Shown: piece by piece, positions 27,538 to 37,816 of the stretch
Position numbering within the stretch: position 1 is the first letter of the stretch
Layout of the letters: every line of letters begins with the position of its first letter
Assembly (NCBI GenBank): GCA_009912175.1
Contig: WNDQ01000028.1
Location: 1 to 49,818, forward strand
Source of the DNA: Paracidovorax wautersii
GTDB lineage: Bacteria; Pseudomonadota; Gammaproteobacteria; Burkholderiales; Burkholderiaceae_C
Length of the DNA stretch: 49,818 nt
Direction: 5' to 3'
The notes under the pieces: model-generated
The model's database searches: none
Seen by the model: only the letters and a program-made list of their open reading frames with translations
Told to the model about the DNA's origin: nothing
Position numbers and translations under genes: made by a program

Positions 27538-27560
27538 GAAGCCCGCCAGGGGCGGGCTTC
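27538..27560 (-). other. Perfect 10-bp stem-loop downstream of exbD
   Basis: GAAGCCCGCC / GGCGGGCTTC with a 3-base loop, 68 bases past the exbD stop. There is no T-run on either side, so it may stabilise the mRNA end or act in Rho-dependent ending. The rest of 27407-27627 shows no gene. Confidence 0.55.
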
Positions 27561-27627
27561 GCAAGCGGCAGCGGCAGGGCGGTTGCGCGCGGTGCCGGGA
27601 TGGTTTTCCGCGAGCGTGGCGCCGCGC

Positions 27628-28041
27628 CTACTTGGCGTTGGGCTCGGTGATGAAGCCGATCTTCTTGACGCCGGCCTGCTGCGCGGCGGCCATGGCCTGG
27701 GCCACGCGCTCGTAGCGCACGTCCTTGTCGCCGCGGATGTGCAGGTCGGGCTGCGGGTCCTGGTGGCCGATGGATTCCAGCCGGTTGAAGAGCGTGGTGT
27801 CGTCCACTTTCTCTTCGTTCCACCAGTAGTCGCCCTTGCTGTCCACGCTCAGCCGCACGGTCTCGGGCTTGATTTCCTCGCGGACATTGCTGGCGCGCGG
27901 CAGGTCGACGTTGACGGCGTGCTTCATGACGGGCACGGTGATGATGAACACGATGAGCAGCACCAGCATGACGTCGACCAGCGGCGTCATGTTGATCTCG
28001 TTCATCACGTCATCGGGTTCGTCCTGGGTTCCGAAAGCCAT
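27628..28041 (-). CDS. exbD: TonB-system energy transducer ExbD
   Basis: 137 aa with one N-terminal membrane helix (about 19-40) in which EINMTPLVDVMLVLLIVFII carries the essential membrane aspartate (MTPLVDVMLVLLI), followed by a periplasmic domain ending in GFITEPNAK. ExbD forms the proton channel complex with ExbB that powers TonB. It starts six bases after exbB and is the last gene of the tonB-exbB-exbD operon. Confidence 0.95.
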   Translation of the reverse strand: MAFGTQDEPDDVMNEINMTPLVDVMLVLLIVFIITVPVMKHAVNVDLPRASNVREEIKPETVRLSVDSKGDYWWNEEKVDDTTLFNRLESIGHQDPQPDLHIRGDKDVRYERVAQAMAAAQQAGVKKIGFITEPNAK

Positions 28042-28047
28042 GGCGCA

Positions 28048-28770
28048 TCAACCCTTCTTGATCTTGACCACGGTGTTGCCGCCGGCCTCGCCATTGGCCA
28101 CGCGGGCACCGGTGACGAAGTAGGCGTGCAGGTCGTGGGCGAAGCGGTTGAGCTGGTTCAGCACGGCCTTGTTGCCGCGCACCAGGGCGTTGTAGCCAAG
28201 CACGGCCGGAATGGCCACGGCCAGGCCGAGCGCGGTCATGATGAGGGCCTCGCCAATGGGGCCGGCCACGCGGTCGATGGTGGCCTGGCCCGCGGCGCTG
28301 ATGCTCATGAGCGCGTGGTAGATGCCCCAGACGGTGCCGAACAGGCCGATGAAGGGGGCGGTCGAGCCGACCGAGGCGAGGATCGCCAGGCCCGACTGCA
28401 GGCGCGAGGTGGACTCGTCGACGCTGTTGCGCAGGCTGCGCGTGGTCCAGTCGCTCAGGTCCAGCGCGTCGTGCAGCTGCGGCTGGGTGTTGCGGTGGTG
28501 GGCCACGCTTTCGCGGCCTTCGAGGGCCAGGTTGCGGAAGGGGTTGGCCGGATCGCTGTCGAGCTTGCTCAGGCCCTGGGCGAAGTCGGCGCTGTGCCAG
28601 AACGCTTCGACGGCGGCCTTGCCCTGCCGGCGGTAGCGGCGCAGGTCCAGCGCCTTGATGAGGATGACCATCCACGATGCCAGCGACATGGCCAGCAGCA
28701 GCACGGCCGTGGCCTTGATGACGATGTCGCCCTGATTCCAGACGTGGGCCAGACCAAATTGAAAGTCCAT
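28048..28770 (-). CDS. exbB: TonB-system proton channel protein ExbB
   Basis: 240 aa from the ATG at 28770 (MDFQFGLAHVWNQGD). Three membrane helices of the MotA/TolQ/ExbB family are visible: about 17-38, and the paired C-terminal helices containing ASVGSTAPFIGLFGTVWGI (about 130-150) and GEALIMTALGLAVAIPAVL (about 175-195), with the conserved Thr/Pro/Gly residues of the channel. It forms a pentamer around ExbD. It begins eight bases after the tonB stop. Confidence 0.95.
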   Translation of the reverse strand: MDFQFGLAHVWNQGDIVIKATAVLLLAMSLASWMVILIKALDLRRYRRQGKAAVEAFWHSADFAQGLSKLDSDPANPFRNLALEGRESVAHHRNTQPQLHDALDLSDWTTRSLRNSVDESTSRLQSGLAILASVGSTAPFIGLFGTVWGIYHALMSISAAGQATIDRVAGPIGEALIMTALGLAVAIPAVLGYNALVRGNKAVLNQLNRFAHDLHAYFVTGARVANGEAGGNTVVKIKKG

Positions 28771-28778
28771 GATTGTGT

Positions 28779-29450
28779 TTACTCCATGACGAAATTGATG
28801 GGGACGTTGACCCACATGGGTTCAACGGTTCCGTTGCGGGTGCCGGGCGAGAAGCGCCAGCGCATGACGGTGCTCAGCGCAGCCTGGTCGAGGCGGTCGT
28901 AGCCGCTGGAGGTGCGGATCTCGGCCTCCTTGGGCAGGCCGTCGGTGCCGATGAAGACACGCAGCATGACCTTGCCTTGTTCGCCCAGCCGGCGGCTCAT
29001 GCTGGGGTAGGCCGGCTTGGGGTTGTTGAGGTAGGCCGCGTCGCTCGACGGCATCACGACCGTGGGTGGCGCGGGAGGGGCCGGCGGTGCGGGCGGCGCC
29101 GGAGGCGGGGGGGCCGGTTGGGGCGGCGCTGGCGGCGTGGGTGGAGTCGGCGCGACCTGCACGGCGTTGGGCGAGGGCGTGTCGTCCCGGATCACGGGCC
29201 GCGGCGCGGGCTTGGGCGGCAAGGGTTTGGGCGGTGGCGGCGTGGGTTTGGGCGGCGGTGGCGCGGGTGTCGGCGGCGCGGGGGGCGCTGGCGGCGCGAT
29301 GAATTCAGCCAGGATTTCCGCAGGAATGATCACCTCGGCGGCGCGCTGCAGCAGCCCTGACTGGAAGGCCCAGAGCACGGCCAGGTGCAAGGCCACGACG
29401 GAGCCGGCGATGGCGACGTTGCGGGAACTGTGAGAGTACGACTTAGACAT
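28779..29450 (-). CDS. tonB: Energy transducer TonB
   Basis: 223 aa. One N-terminal membrane helix (about 13-30, VAIAGSVVALHLAVLWAF) with the conserved His; a long periplasmic proline-rich spacer (about 50-130, PPAPP/PPPKP repeats); and the C-terminal TonB domain with YPSMSRRLGEQGKVMLRVFI and MRWRFSPGTRNG, which contacts the TonB box of outer-membrane receptors. It leads the tonB-exbB-exbD operon, next to hemP and in the same window as the hemophore locus that needs it. No clear Fur box was found just upstream. Confidence 0.95.
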   Translation of the reverse strand: MSKSYSHSSRNVAIAGSVVALHLAVLWAFQSGLLQRAAEVIIPAEILAEFIAPPAPPAPPTPAPPPPKPTPPPPKPLPPKPAPRPVIRDDTPSPNAVQVAPTPPTPPAPPQPAPPPPAPPAPPAPPAPPTVVMPSSDAAYLNNPKPAYPSMSRRLGEQGKVMLRVFIGTDGLPKEAEIRTSSGYDRLDQAALSTVMRWRFSPGTRNGTVEPMWVNVPINFVME

Positions 29451-29598
29451 GAATCATCTGGAGGCGTCGCACGACGCGGTGCGAGCGATCGGGATTGGGA
29501 CAGTTCGGGAGCCCGGCGCGGCGGCGGCGGGGCGTGGGCCATGGGCCTGTCAGGCGGTCAGAGGCTCGGCAGGCAAGCCAGGCGCCGCACCGGCAGAC

Positions 29599-29673
29599 TC
29601 AGCCATGGAAGATCCACCAGATCGATCCCAGCACCAGGATCAGGCTGCCACCCAGGGTTCCGACGAGTTCCAT
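29599..29673 (-). CDS. Possible 24-residue membrane microprotein overlapping the bfd 3' end
   Basis: A frame of 24 codons plus stop, beginning MELVGTLGG and ending SIWWIFHG. It would form a single hydrophobic helix with an aromatic C-terminal end. Support is the AAGGA Shine-Dalgarno six bases before the ATG at 29673 and the compact one-helix composition. It overlaps the last 34 bases of bfd in another frame, so it could be coupled to it. No family is recognised. Confidence 0.4.
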   Translation of the reverse strand: MELVGTLGGSLILVLGSIWWIFHG

Positions 29674-29903
29674 TGCGAGTCCTTCGGCTGATGCGTAGCG
29701 GGCTGGCAGGCGGCGCCGTTGCGGATGAAGGCGACCGTGTGCTCGACTTGGCAGTTCGCATGGATGCCACGCGCACTGCTCTCGCACTGGCCGCACTGCG
29801 TGGCGACGCCCAACTCCAACTGGATGTCCTCGAATGCCATGCCACCGCGCGCGCAACGGGTGATCTCGCGATCAGAAACTAGATTGCAAATGCAGATGAT
29901 CAT
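29640..29903 (-). CDS. bfd: Bacterioferritin-associated ferredoxin (Bfd-like, BFD-type [2Fe-2S])
   Basis: 87 aa from the ATG at 29903. The cysteine pattern C4-x-C6 and C37-x2-C40 (MIICICNLVSD, TQCGQCESSARG) is the BFD [2Fe-2S] site. Bfd reduces the iron core of bacterioferritin to release Fe2+. The usual protein is 60-70 aa; here about 20 polar residues extend past the conserved core, and that tail overlaps the possible microprotein. It is preceded by a palindrome-containing A/T-rich promoter and followed by tonB-exbBD. No bacterioferritin gene is in the window. Confidence 0.88.
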   Translation of the reverse strand: MIICICNLVSDREITRCARGGMAFEDIQLELGVATQCGQCESSARGIHANCQVEHTVAFIRNGAACQPATHQPKDSQWNSSEPWVAA

Positions 29904-29960
29904 GGCGGGCCACTTGGAAGAACGGCTGGCTGTTGACGAAAAAGTGTTGCGCCGCATTAT

Positions 29961-29981
29961 AAATACGAATTCATCGTATTT
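29961..29981. promoter_or_regulatory. Palindrome upstream of bfd, candidate operator
   Basis: AAATACGA and TCGTATTT form a perfect 8-bp inverted repeat around ATTCA in an A/T-rich patch 58-78 bases before the bfd start. It has the shape of a dimeric repressor site, but it is not a good Fur box and I cannot name the regulator. Confidence 0.45.
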
Positions 29982-30068
29982 TCAATGGTCCTTCTGTTTG
30001 TGTGGGGTTTCGGCGAAGATGCGCCGCAATCGAGGAATTTGCAGCCGGTTTTGCTCTGAATCCAGGAG

Positions 30069-30902
30069 TCAATACGGCACGGTGATGCCCAGCCGCTCGG
30101 GCTTGATCTCCTGCAGGATGGTGGTGGCGATCTCTTCGATCGACTTGGTGGTGGTCGAGAGCCAGCGCACGCCGGCGCGGCGCATCATGGCTTCGGCCTC
30201 GGCCACCTCGTAGCGGCAGTTCTGCAGTGAGGCGTAGCGCGAATCGGGGCGGCGCTCGTTGCGGATCTCCGACAGGCGCAGCGGGTCGATGGTCAGGCCG
30301 AAGATCTTCTTGCGGTGCGGCACCAGCGCGGGCGGCAACTGGCGGCGCTCGAAATCCTCGGGGATGAGCGGGTAGTTGGCGGCCTTCATGCCGTGCTGCA
30401 TGGCCAGGTAGAGCGAGGTGGGCGTCTTGCCGCTGCGGCTCACGCCCACGAGGATGACGTCGGCCGCGTTGAGGTCCTTGCTGGTCTGGCCGTCGTCGTG
30501 TTCGAGCGAGAAGTTGATCGCCTCGATGCGGGCGTGGTAGGCCTTGCTTTGCGAGATGTCCGTGAAACGGCCGACGCGGTGGTTGGACTTCAGGCCCAGT
30601 TCCTGCTCCAGCGGTGCGATGAAGGTGCCGAAGGTGTCCAGCAGCATGCCTTTGCAGCCGTCGTGCAGCACGTCGATGATCTCGCGGTTGACCAGCGTGG
30701 TGAAGACGATGGGCTTCTTGCCCTCGATGGTGGCGGTGTGGTTGATCTGGCGCACGACCTGGTGCGCCTTGTCCACCGTGTCCGTGAAGGGCAGGCGCAC
30801 CTGCCGCACGTTGACTTCGAACTGGTTGAGGATGGCGGTGCCGAAGGTCTCGGCCGTGATGCCGGTGCCATCGGAGACATAGAAGACGGTGCGGTTGGAC
30901 AT
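30069..30902 (-). CDS. ppsR: PEP synthase regulatory protein (ADP-dependent kinase/Pi-dependent phosphorylase, DUF299)
   Basis: 277 aa from the ATG at 30902. It starts [17 protein letters not shown], as the family does, and has the P-loop-like [18 protein letters not shown] (about 148-165). It controls PEP synthase by ADP-dependent phosphorylation and Pi-dependent dephosphorylation of an active-site Thr. It is divergent from its target ppsA across a 367-base gap, the usual arrangement in betaproteobacteria. Confidence 0.95.
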   Translation of the reverse strand: MSNRTVFYVSDGTGITAETFGTAILNQFEVNVRQVRLPFTDTVDKAHQVVRQINHTATIEGKKPIVFTTLVNREIIDVLHDGCKGMLLDTFGTFIAPLEQELGLKSNHRVGRFTDISQSKAYHARIEAINFSLEHDDGQTSKDLNAADVILVGVSRSGKTPTSLYLAMQHGMKAANYPLIPEDFERRQLPPALVPHRKKIFGLTIDPLRLSEIRNERRPDSRYASLQNCRYEVAEAEAMMRRAGVRWLSTTTKSIEEIATTILQEIKPERLGITVPY

Positions 30903-31229
30903 GGCGCGGGGCACAAAGCGTGGGGCGGAGGGCAGGGCGTCGGCGGCCAGGGCGCTGGCCTACAATCCGCGGGTTACGAATGGGTGACGAAGCGTGGCTA
31001 TTATCCGACGGCGTTTTGCCGCGGGCCCTCGCCCATTTGAGATAGATTGCCAGACGTGATCGCGGGGCCGTGCCCGGCGGTCGCCACGACACGAGAAGAA
31101 TTCCTGCGCCGCCGGAACAGAGCGGCCGTGTTTTTTGCCGGGCTCGCCAAGAACGACAAGCAAGCAGCCCCCGAAAGACCGGCCCTTTGCACCAGCGCCG
31201 CGCGCCGGCCCAGCCCGCTCCAGGCCAGG
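30903..31229. promoter_or_regulatory. ppsR/ppsA divergent intergenic region
   Basis: The gap contains TACAAT (30960) and TATTAT (30993), plausible -10 boxes. A long leader of more than 200 bases would precede ppsA. No convincing gene is seen; the short open frames here have no Shine-Dalgarno or family resemblance. Confidence 0.4.
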
Positions 31230-31250
31230 CCGGTCGTTTGACCGGTTTTT
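31230..31250 (+). terminator. Terminator-like hairpin in the ppsA leader
   Basis: A perfect 6-bp stem CCGGTC / GACCGG with a 4-base loop is directly followed by TTTTT, and ends 19 bases before the ppsA ATG on the coding strand. The position is that of an attenuator or of the end of a leader RNA. Confidence 0.6.
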
Positions 31251-31269
31251 ACTTTATGGAGCTTTAGTC

Positions 31270-33660
<2,391 letters not shown>

Positions 33661-33687
33661 GCTAAGTCCCGAATCGCCGCCCGCCCG

Positions 33688-33722
33688 AAGCTGCCATGAT
33701 CGCCGGTCATGGCAGCTTTTTT
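33688..33722 (+). terminator. Intrinsic terminator after ppsA
   Basis: A perfect 12-bp stem AAGCTGCCATGA / TCATGGCAGCTT followed by a run of six T, 27 bases past the ppsA stop. Confidence 0.93.
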
Positions 33723-33776
33723 CATGAACCCAAGACACGGCGATGGCGCGCACGGCGTGATGCGAGGAGCGCCGCG

Positions 33777-34007
33777 GTGAGCCGGCTGTCGATGTTGCGG
33801 CTGGCCCTGCTGCTGGCCTGGGCCGCGGGCGCTTTCGGGGTGCCGTGGCTGGCGCGCGACCTGGACTTTGCCATCGGCGGCTGGCCGTTTTACCTGTGGT
33901 GGGCCGCGCAGGGCTGCGTGATTTTTTTCGTGGTGATCTGCCTGGTCGCGGTCTGGCTGCTCGGCCGCTACGACGATCTGGACGGGGCGCGGCATGACGC
34001 CGACTGA
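33777..34007 (+). CDS. DUF4212 small subunit of a sodium:solute symporter
   Basis: 76 aa from GTG at 33777, chosen because GAGGAG lies eight bases upstream and because upstream codons run through the ppsA terminator. Two membrane helices: LRLALLLAWAAGAFGVPWLA and a second one around FYLWWAAQGCVIFFVVICLVA, ending YDDLD. The family sits directly ahead of, and overlaps, genes for VC_2705-type symporters, and is thought to be their small subunit. It overlaps the symporter start by 14 bases. Confidence 0.85.
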   Translation: MSRLSMLRLALLLAWAAGAFGVPWLARDLDFAIGGWPFYLWWAAQGCVIFFVVICLVAVWLLGRYDDLDGARHDAD

Positions 34008-36066
34008 CGACGGCCAGCGCGCCTACCTGTGGCGCCTGCACCGCTGGCTGCTGCTCCTGCTGGCGAGCTTTGCCGCCTTCGTGGGCGTACTGGCCTGGGG
34101 CGAGACGCAAGGGCTGCCGCGCAACTGGATCGGCATCATCTTCCTGCTGGTCACGATCGGCCTGTACGCCGGCATCGGCGTCTACAACCGCACGTCCGAC
34201 CCCGAGGAGTACTACGTCGCCGGCCGCCGCATTCCGTCGTTCTACAACGGCATGGCCGCCGCGTCCGACTGGGTGAGCGCGGCGTCCTTCATCAGCCTGG
34301 CCGGCAGCATCTACCTGTTCGGCTACGGCGGCACGGCCGGCGCGCCCAGCGGGCTGGCCTACATCATTGGCTGGAGCGGCGGCTTCGTGCTGGTGGCGAT
34401 CCTGGTGGCGCCCTACCTGCGCCGCATGAAGCTCTACACGCTGCCCGACTTCTTCGGCGTGCGCTACGGCGGCCAGTGGCCGCGGCGCGTGGCGGTGCTG
34501 GCCGTGGTGGCCTGCTCCTTCACCTACGTGGTGGCGCAGATCTACGGCGTGGGCCTGGTCACCTCGCGCCTGACCGGCGTGCGGTTCGAGATCGGCATCC
34601 TGCTCGGCCTGGGTGGCGTGCTGGTGTGCTCCTTCCTGGGCGGCATGCGCACCATCACCTGGACGCAGGTCGCGCAGTACGCCGTCATGCTGCTGGCTTT
34701 TCTCATCCCGATTTCCTGGCTGGCGTACAAGCAGCTGGGCACGCCCATGGCGCCGATGGCCTACGGGCAGCTGATCGCGCAGATCGACCGCCACGAACGC
34801 GAGCTGCAGGACGACCCGGCCGAGCAGGCCGTGCTGGCCGAGTACCGCCGCCGCGCCCAGGACGACGAGCGCAAGCTGGCCGACGTGCCGCAGGCACTGG
34901 CGCAGGAGCGGCGCCAGGCGCAGGCCCGGCTGCAGCACCTGAGCGAGTCGGGCGCCTCCGCCGATGCCCTCTTCGAGGCCAGCCGCGCGCTGGCCGAGGT
35001 TCCGCCCGACGAGGCCTCGGCCCGCGCCCGCTGGACGGCGTCGCTGCGCGAGAACAGCGCCCGCGCGGCGCCGGCCCAGGACGGCGTGCGCTGGGCGCAG
35101 GCCTACGCGGGCGACCCCGACGGCGATGCGCAAGCGCAGGCGCTGTTCAGCCAGTCGCGCCTCAATTACATGGCGCTGGTGTTCTGCCTGATGCTGGGCA
35201 CCATGGGCATGCCGCACCTGATCGTGCGCTACTACACCACGCCCACCGTGGCGCAGGCGCGCACCTCGGTCACCTGGACGCTGGTCTTCATCGGGCTGAT
35301 CTACCTCAGCGCCCCGGCGCTGGCCGTCATGGTGCGCTACGAGGTGCTTGAACAACTGGTCGGCCAGCCCTACGCCGAGCTGCCGGGCTGGCTGACGCAG
35401 TGGATGCGCATCGACCCCGGCCTGCTGTCGGTGGCCGACGTCAACGGCGACGGCCGGGTGCAGTTCGGCGAGATCCGGCTGGGCTCGGACGTGCTCATGC
35501 TGCTCATGCCCGAGCTGGGCGGCATGCCCTACGTGATCTCGGGCCTGGTGGCCGCCGGCGGCCTGGCCGCGGCGCTGTCGACCGCGGACGGGCTGCTGCT
35601 GTCGATCGGCAACGCGCTGGCGCACGACACCTATTTCCGCGAGGTGCGCAACTCGCGCGCTTCGGCCATGAGCCGTGTGATGCTCTCCAAGTTCGCGCTG
35701 CTGCTGGTGGCGCTGCTGGCCGCCTACGTGGCCGCCCAGCGCGCGGCCGACATTCTTTACCTGGTGTCGGCCTCGTTCTCGCTGGCGGCGGCCACCTTCG
35801 TGCCGGCCATGGTGCTGGGCATCTTCTGGCGCGGCGCCACGCGCGCCGGCGCGGTCGCGGGCATGCTCACCGGCATGGCGGTGGTGGGCTACATGCTGAT
35901 GGGCTCGGGCGCGCTGGCGGCCATCGGCCTGCCCTGGAGCGGCCTGTGGTGGGGCATCCAGCCGATCTCGGCCGTGGTCTGGGGCGTGCCCGCCGGCCTG
36001 CTGGTGACCTGGCTCGTGAGCCTGGCCACACGCCGCGGTGGTCAGCCGGCGGCAGCCGCGCTATAA
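33994..36066 (+). CDS. Sodium:solute symporter (VC_2705/ActP-like) with a large hydrophilic insert
   Basis: 690 aa, solute:sodium symporter superfamily. The core is recognised from PEEYYVAGRRIPSFYNGMA, ASFISLAGSIYLFGYGG, YLRRMKLYTLPDFFGVRYGG and MGMPHLIVRYYTTP. ActP relatives are about 550 aa; here residues about 254-390 are a charged, probably coiled-coil insert. A second feature is DVNGDGRVQFGEI (about 481), an EF-hand-like calcium loop between membrane helices. Acetate or another small carboxylate is the probable substrate (inference from family). Transcribed with the DUF4212 gene; its stop codon lies inside the -10 box of the rpsF promoter. Confidence 0.88.
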   Translation: MTPTDDGQRAYLWRLHRWLLLLLASFAAFVGVLAWGETQGLPRNWIGIIFLLVTIGLYAGIGVYNRTSDPEEYYVAGRRIPSFYNGMAAASDWVSAASFISLAGSIYLFGYGGTAGAPSGLAYIIGWSGGFVLVAILVAPYLRRMKLYTLPDFFGVRYGGQWPRRVAVLAVVACSFTYVVAQIYGVGLVTSRLTGVRFEIGILLGLGGVLVCSFLGGMRTITWTQVAQYAVMLLAFLIPISWLAYKQLGTPMAPMAYGQLIAQIDRHERELQDDPAEQAVLAEYRRRAQDDERKLADVPQALAQERRQAQARLQHLSESGASADALFEASRALAEVPPDEASARARWTASLRENSARAAPAQDGVRWAQAYAGDPDGDAQAQALFSQSRLNYMALVFCLMLGTMGMPHLIVRYYTTPTVAQARTSVTWTLVFIGLIYLSAPALAVMVRYEVLEQLVGQPYAELPGWLTQWMRIDPGLLSVADVNGDGRVQFGEIRLGSDVLMLLMPELGGMPYVISGLVAAGGLAAALSTADGLLLSIGNALAHDTYFREVRNSRASAMSRVMLSKFALLLVALLAAYVAAQRAADILYLVSASFSLAAATFVPAMVLGIFWRGATRAGAVAGMLTGMAVVGYMLMGSGALAAIGLPWSGLWWGIQPISAVVWGVPAGLLVTWLVSLATRRGGQPAAAAL

Positions 36067-36067
36067 T
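36062..36067 (+). promoter_or_regulatory. -10 box of the rpsF operon promoter
   Basis: A consensus TATAAT 68 bases before the rpsF ATG. It overlaps the TAA stop of the symporter gene. No clear -35 hexamer is visible at the right distance. Confidence 0.6.
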
Positions 36068-36134
36068 CTTGGGCTTTCCCTTGCCACACCACTAACAGAC
36101 GCAGTGGGTGGCTTCAGACTCACAAGGAGTATTT

Positions 36135-36500
36135 ATGCGTCATTACGAGATCGTCCTGCTGATCCATCCGGACCAGAGCGAACAGGTTCCGGCCATGCTG
36201 GAGCGCTACAAGAGCATGGTCACCACCGGTGGCGGCCAGATCCACCGCGTGGAAGACTGGGGCCGCCGCCAGCTGGCCTACCAGATCAACAAGCTGGGCA
36301 AGGCTCACTACCTGCTGCTCAACATCGAGATCGACCAGGCTGTCCTGGCTGAGCTGGAGCACGCCTTCAAGTTCAACGACGCCGTGCTGCGTCACCTGAC
36401 GGTGCAGAAGAAGAAGGCCGAAGCCGGTCCTTCCGCCATGCTCAAGGCTGTCGAGCGCGAAGAAGCTCGCAAGTCGCAGCAGGAGCAAGCCAGCGCCTGA
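36135..36500 (+). CDS. rpsF: 30S ribosomal protein S6
   Basis: 121 aa from the ATG at 36135 (AGGAG six bases upstream), starting [21 protein letters not shown]. The ferredoxin-like S6 fold is clear ([32 protein letters not shown]) and is followed by a charged tail. S6 binds with S18 to the central 16S rRNA domain. First gene of the rpsF-priB-rpsR-rplI operon. Confidence 0.98.
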   Translation: MRHYEIVLLIHPDQSEQVPAMLERYKSMVTTGGGQIHRVEDWGRRQLAYQINKLGKAHYLLLNIEIDQAVLAELEHAFKFNDAVLRHLTVQKKKAEAGPSAMLKAVEREEARKSQQEQASA

Positions 36501-36533
36501 GTCCGGCGCGGCTGATTGCAGGATTTCCCCGCA

Positions 36534-36821
36534 GTGAACCAGGTGGCCCTCGTGGCCGTGGTGGCCGAAGTTGCCGCCATGCGCTACACACCGGCCGGCC
36601 TTCCCGCCCTGGATCTGCGGCTCGAACACGAGTCGCAGGTGAAAGAGGCGGGGCAGCCCCGCCAGGTTCGCTTCGAGCTCAAGGCCGTGGCGTTCGCCGA
36701 CATGGCCGAGCGCCTGGCGCGGCAGCCCATCGGCAGCCGCTGGCAGTTCAAGGGATTTCTCAGCAACACCCGCAATGGCAAAGGCCTGCTGCTTCACATT
36801 CAGCACATCGACCAAGATTAA
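36534..36821 (+). CDS. priB: Primosomal replication protein N (PriB)
   Basis: 95 aa, a single OB-fold like single-stranded-DNA-binding protein. GTG at 36534 is preferred, giving VNQVALVAVVAEVAAMRYTP, which matches the usual PriB start; a TTG at 36516 would add six residues. FELKAVAFADMAERL and WQFKGFLSNTRNGKGLLLHI are typical. PriB stabilises PriA on ssDNA during replication restart. Its place between rpsF and rpsR is conserved. Confidence 0.93.
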   Translation: MNQVALVAVVAEVAAMRYTPAGLPALDLRLEHESQVKEAGQPRQVRFELKAVAFADMAERLARQPIGSRWQFKGFLSNTRNGKGLLLHIQHIDQD

Positions 36822-36839
36822 ATTCTCAGGAGTTCCACC

Positions 36840-37124
36840 ATGGCTGGACCGAAACGTTTCAACAACAAGGACAAGCGCCCCAAGCGCAACACGCAATCGC
36901 TGCTGTTCAAGCGCAAGCGCTTCTGCCGCTTCACCGTCGCTGGCGTCGAAGAAATCGGCTACAAGGACGTGGACGCGCTGCGTGACTTCATCGGCGAAAA
37001 CGGCAAGATCGTGCCCGCCCGCCTGACCGGTACGCGCGCCATCTACCAGCGCCAGCTCAATACCGCCATCAAGCGCGCCCGCTTCCTGGCCCTGGTCCCC
37101 TACACGGACCAGCACAAGATCTAA
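36840..37124 (+). CDS. rpsR: 30S ribosomal protein S18
   Basis: 94 aa starting [17 protein letters not shown]. The conserved S18 core [31 protein letters not shown] and [21 protein letters not shown] is complete. It pairs with S6 on the 30S platform. AGGAG lies before the ATG. Confidence 0.98.
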   Translation: MAGPKRFNNKDKRPKRNTQSLLFKRKRFCRFTVAGVEEIGYKDVDALRDFIGENGKIVPARLTGTRAIYQRQLNTAIKRARFLALVPYTDQHKI

Positions 37125-37136
37125 GGAGCCCGGAAC

Positions 37137-37589
37137 ATGCAAGTCATTCTGCTCGACAAAGTCGTCAACCTGGGCAACCTGGGCGAGATCGTCAAGGTCA
37201 AGGATGGTTACGCCCGTAACTTCCTGATCCCCACCGGCCGCGCCCGCCGCGCCACGACGGCCGCCAAGGCCGAATTCGAAGCACGCCGCGCCGAACTCGA
37301 AAAGATCGCCGCTGAGAAGCTGGTTGCCGCTCAAGCCCAAGGCGAGACGCTCGCCGGTTTCGTCGTCAAGCTGACCCAGAAGGCCGGCGTCGACGGCCGC
37401 CTGTTCGGTTCGGTGACCAACGCCGACATCGCCGAAGAGCTGACCAAGCAAGGTCACGCTGTGAGCAAGGCGCAAGTGCGCCTGCCCAACGGCCCGATCA
37501 AGACCATTGGCGACACCACGGTGAGCGTTTCGCTGCACACCGACGTGGCCGTGGACGTGACCGTGACCGTGTACGGCGAAACCGCGTAA
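37137..37589 (+). CDS. rplI: 50S ribosomal protein L9
   Basis: 150 aa. The N-terminal domain [19 protein letters not shown] and [13 protein letters not shown], the long connecting helix (about 50-75) and the C-terminal domain ([18 protein letters not shown]) make a complete L9. It ends before an intrinsic terminator. Confidence 0.98.
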   Translation: MQVILLDKVVNLGNLGEIVKVKDGYARNFLIPTGRARRATTAAKAEFEARRAELEKIAAEKLVAAQAQGETLAGFVVKLTQKAGVDGRLFGSVTNADIAEELTKQGHAVSKAQVRLPNGPIKTIGDTTVSVSLHTDVAVDVTVTVYGETA

Positions 37590-37613
37590 GCGTCGTTTCT
37601 CCGCACCCCAAGA

Positions 37614-37637
37614 AGCCGCCTGCCCAGGCGGCTTTTT
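37614..37637 (+). terminator. Intrinsic terminator after rplI
   Basis: An 8-bp stem AGCCGCCT / AGGCGGCT with a 4-base loop, then a T-run, 25 bases past the rplI stop. The rest of the 37590-37816 gap shows no gene. Confidence 0.88.
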
Positions 37638-37816
37638 GCTTTTCGGGCACCCCATGACCGCGTCCTCGGCCTGGCCGGTGCAATGGCCTAAACTTGGCGG
37701 CCGGCCACCGCCGCTGCTGCCCGCCGCGCGCAGGTGCCCACGGCCTTCTTCCGTTTCCTGACGATGCCGGGTGGGGATTCCCGCCCGGCGTCTTGTCGTT
37801 TTGAGTTCGACCCACC

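Noticed and set aside
29060-29300. Tandem repeat array in tonB
   Set aside because: It is the proline-rich spacer of TonB (PPAPP/PPPKP codons), normal for the family.
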